Assembly: GCF_900452515.1 (NCBI RefSeq)
Contig: NZ_UGNW01000001.1
Location: forward strand, 2,418,001-2,482,000
Source of the DNA: Legionella birminghamensis
Lineage (GTDB): Bacteria > Pseudomonadota > Gammaproteobacteria > Legionellales > Legionellaceae
Direction of reading: 5' to 3'
DNA length: 64,000 bases
Below the pieces are notes generated by a model. That model had not been told where the DNA came from. It was given only the letters and a program-made list of their open reading frames with translations, and searched no databases. Shown piece after piece: positions 63,690 through 64,000 of the stretch. The translations under genes and the position numbers were made by a program. Each line of letters opens with the position of its first letter. Position 1 is the first letter of the stretch.

Positions 63690-64000
63690 TTAAATCATTT
63701 CATCTCCACCTTTGGTTCCCAGGGCAATCTTTCCTTCTTCGGCCAGACTTTTGGCCAGGGCCAGAATATCCCTTTGTGCCTTTTCAACTTCGCTCACTTT
63801 CACCGGACCCTGCATTTCCAAATCATCCCTTAGCAGATCAGCGGCGCGTTTAGACATATTACTGAATATTTTATCTTTAACCGGCTCTGTCGTCCCTTTT
63901 AATGCCAGCAGCAACTGCTCTGAAGGTATATCGCGAAGCAGCGTTTGCACACTACGGTTATCCATATCCACAAGGTTTTCAAAAACAAACATTTTATCTT
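63690..64000 (-). CDS. fliG: Flagellar motor switch protein FliG, C-terminal part
   Basis: About 103 C-terminal residues are visible; the gene continues past the right edge. The sequence KMFVFENLVDMDNRSVQTLL followed by IFSNMSKRAADLLRDDLE is the FliG C-terminal domain that contacts MotA and carries the torque-generating charged residues (Arg and Asp/Glu in the RAADLLRDDLE helix). FliG forms the upper ring of the flagellar switch. In most genomes fliH begins at its end; here the stop codon at 63690 is followed by repeat copy F. Confidence 0.95.
   Translation of the reverse strand, partial: DKMFVFENLVDMDNRSVQTLLRDIPSEQLLLALKGTTEPVKDKIFSNMSKRAADLLRDDLEMQGPVKVSEVEKAQRDILALAKSLAEEGKIALGTKGGDEMI

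Overview
The window looks like chromosomal DNA of a flagellated gammaproteobacterium of the Legionella type. This is inferred from gene content, moderate-to-low GC codon use, long effector-like proteins, two upstream sites resembling the Legionella PmrA regulatory element, and families of short palindromic repeats. No rRNA or tRNA gene is visible; the only stable RNA recognised is RNase P RNA.

Layout. 1-8 kb (minus strand): start of mreB, a ComEA-like protein, an M20 peptidase, murG, nadC, a CPA2 antiporter and ppsA; the genes from ppsA to the M20 peptidase overlap end to start. 8-12.6 kb (plus): purB-nadB-nadA. 12.7-16.1 kb (minus): a four-gene envelope-lipid modification operon (GT39 transferase, PAP2 phosphatase, GT2 transferase, LpxB-N-like membrane protein). 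16.2-18.5 kb (plus): site-2 protease, pdxB and an unknown internally duplicated protein. 18.9-23.8 kb (minus): start of the dcw cluster (mraZ-rsmH-ftsL-ftsI-murE) with a clear promoter and a MraZ-type operator. 24-27.4 kb: an ABC exporter gene cut by an IS3-family element. 27.5-32.8 kb (minus): coaX, rnpB, fis and trmJ-iscS-iscU-like-iscA. 32.9-40.3 kb (plus): suhB, then pilVWXY1 behind a sigma-54-type promoter, with pilY1 frameshifted. 40.4-44.1 kb: unknown genes, a PmrA-box-linked effector candidate and an IS10-like element. 44.2-48.8 kb: yqjD/E/K-like genes, sppA, and clpB with a sigma-32-like promoter. 48.9-53.1 kb (minus): two unknown genes, mpl and a membrane protein. 53.1-64 kb: yhdP, fliJ, fliI, fliH and fliG (minus); a 4.3 kb block with a secreted protein and a second effector candidate lies between fliH and fliG.

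The most striking structure is a family of GC-rich repeat elements, six copies in 64 kb, all intergenic. Complete copies have a core of roughly 100-150 bp bounded by inverted hairpins containing CCGCGG, and most are extended outward by tandem arrays of a 22-44 bp unit. The conserved part of the unit is nearly constant (GAATCCCCGCGG), while the variable part is uniform within an array but differs between arrays. One copy has its core inverted, one is a one-ended fragment, and one is split by the IS10-like element with a clean target duplication.

Other notable points: an IscU-like protein without the three cluster-ligand cysteines, a flagellar operon split between fliG and fliH, exact reading-frame restoration when the IS3 element is removed from the ABC exporter gene, and a one-base G-run frameshift in pilY1. 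All assignments come from reading motifs and gene order; no database search was run.
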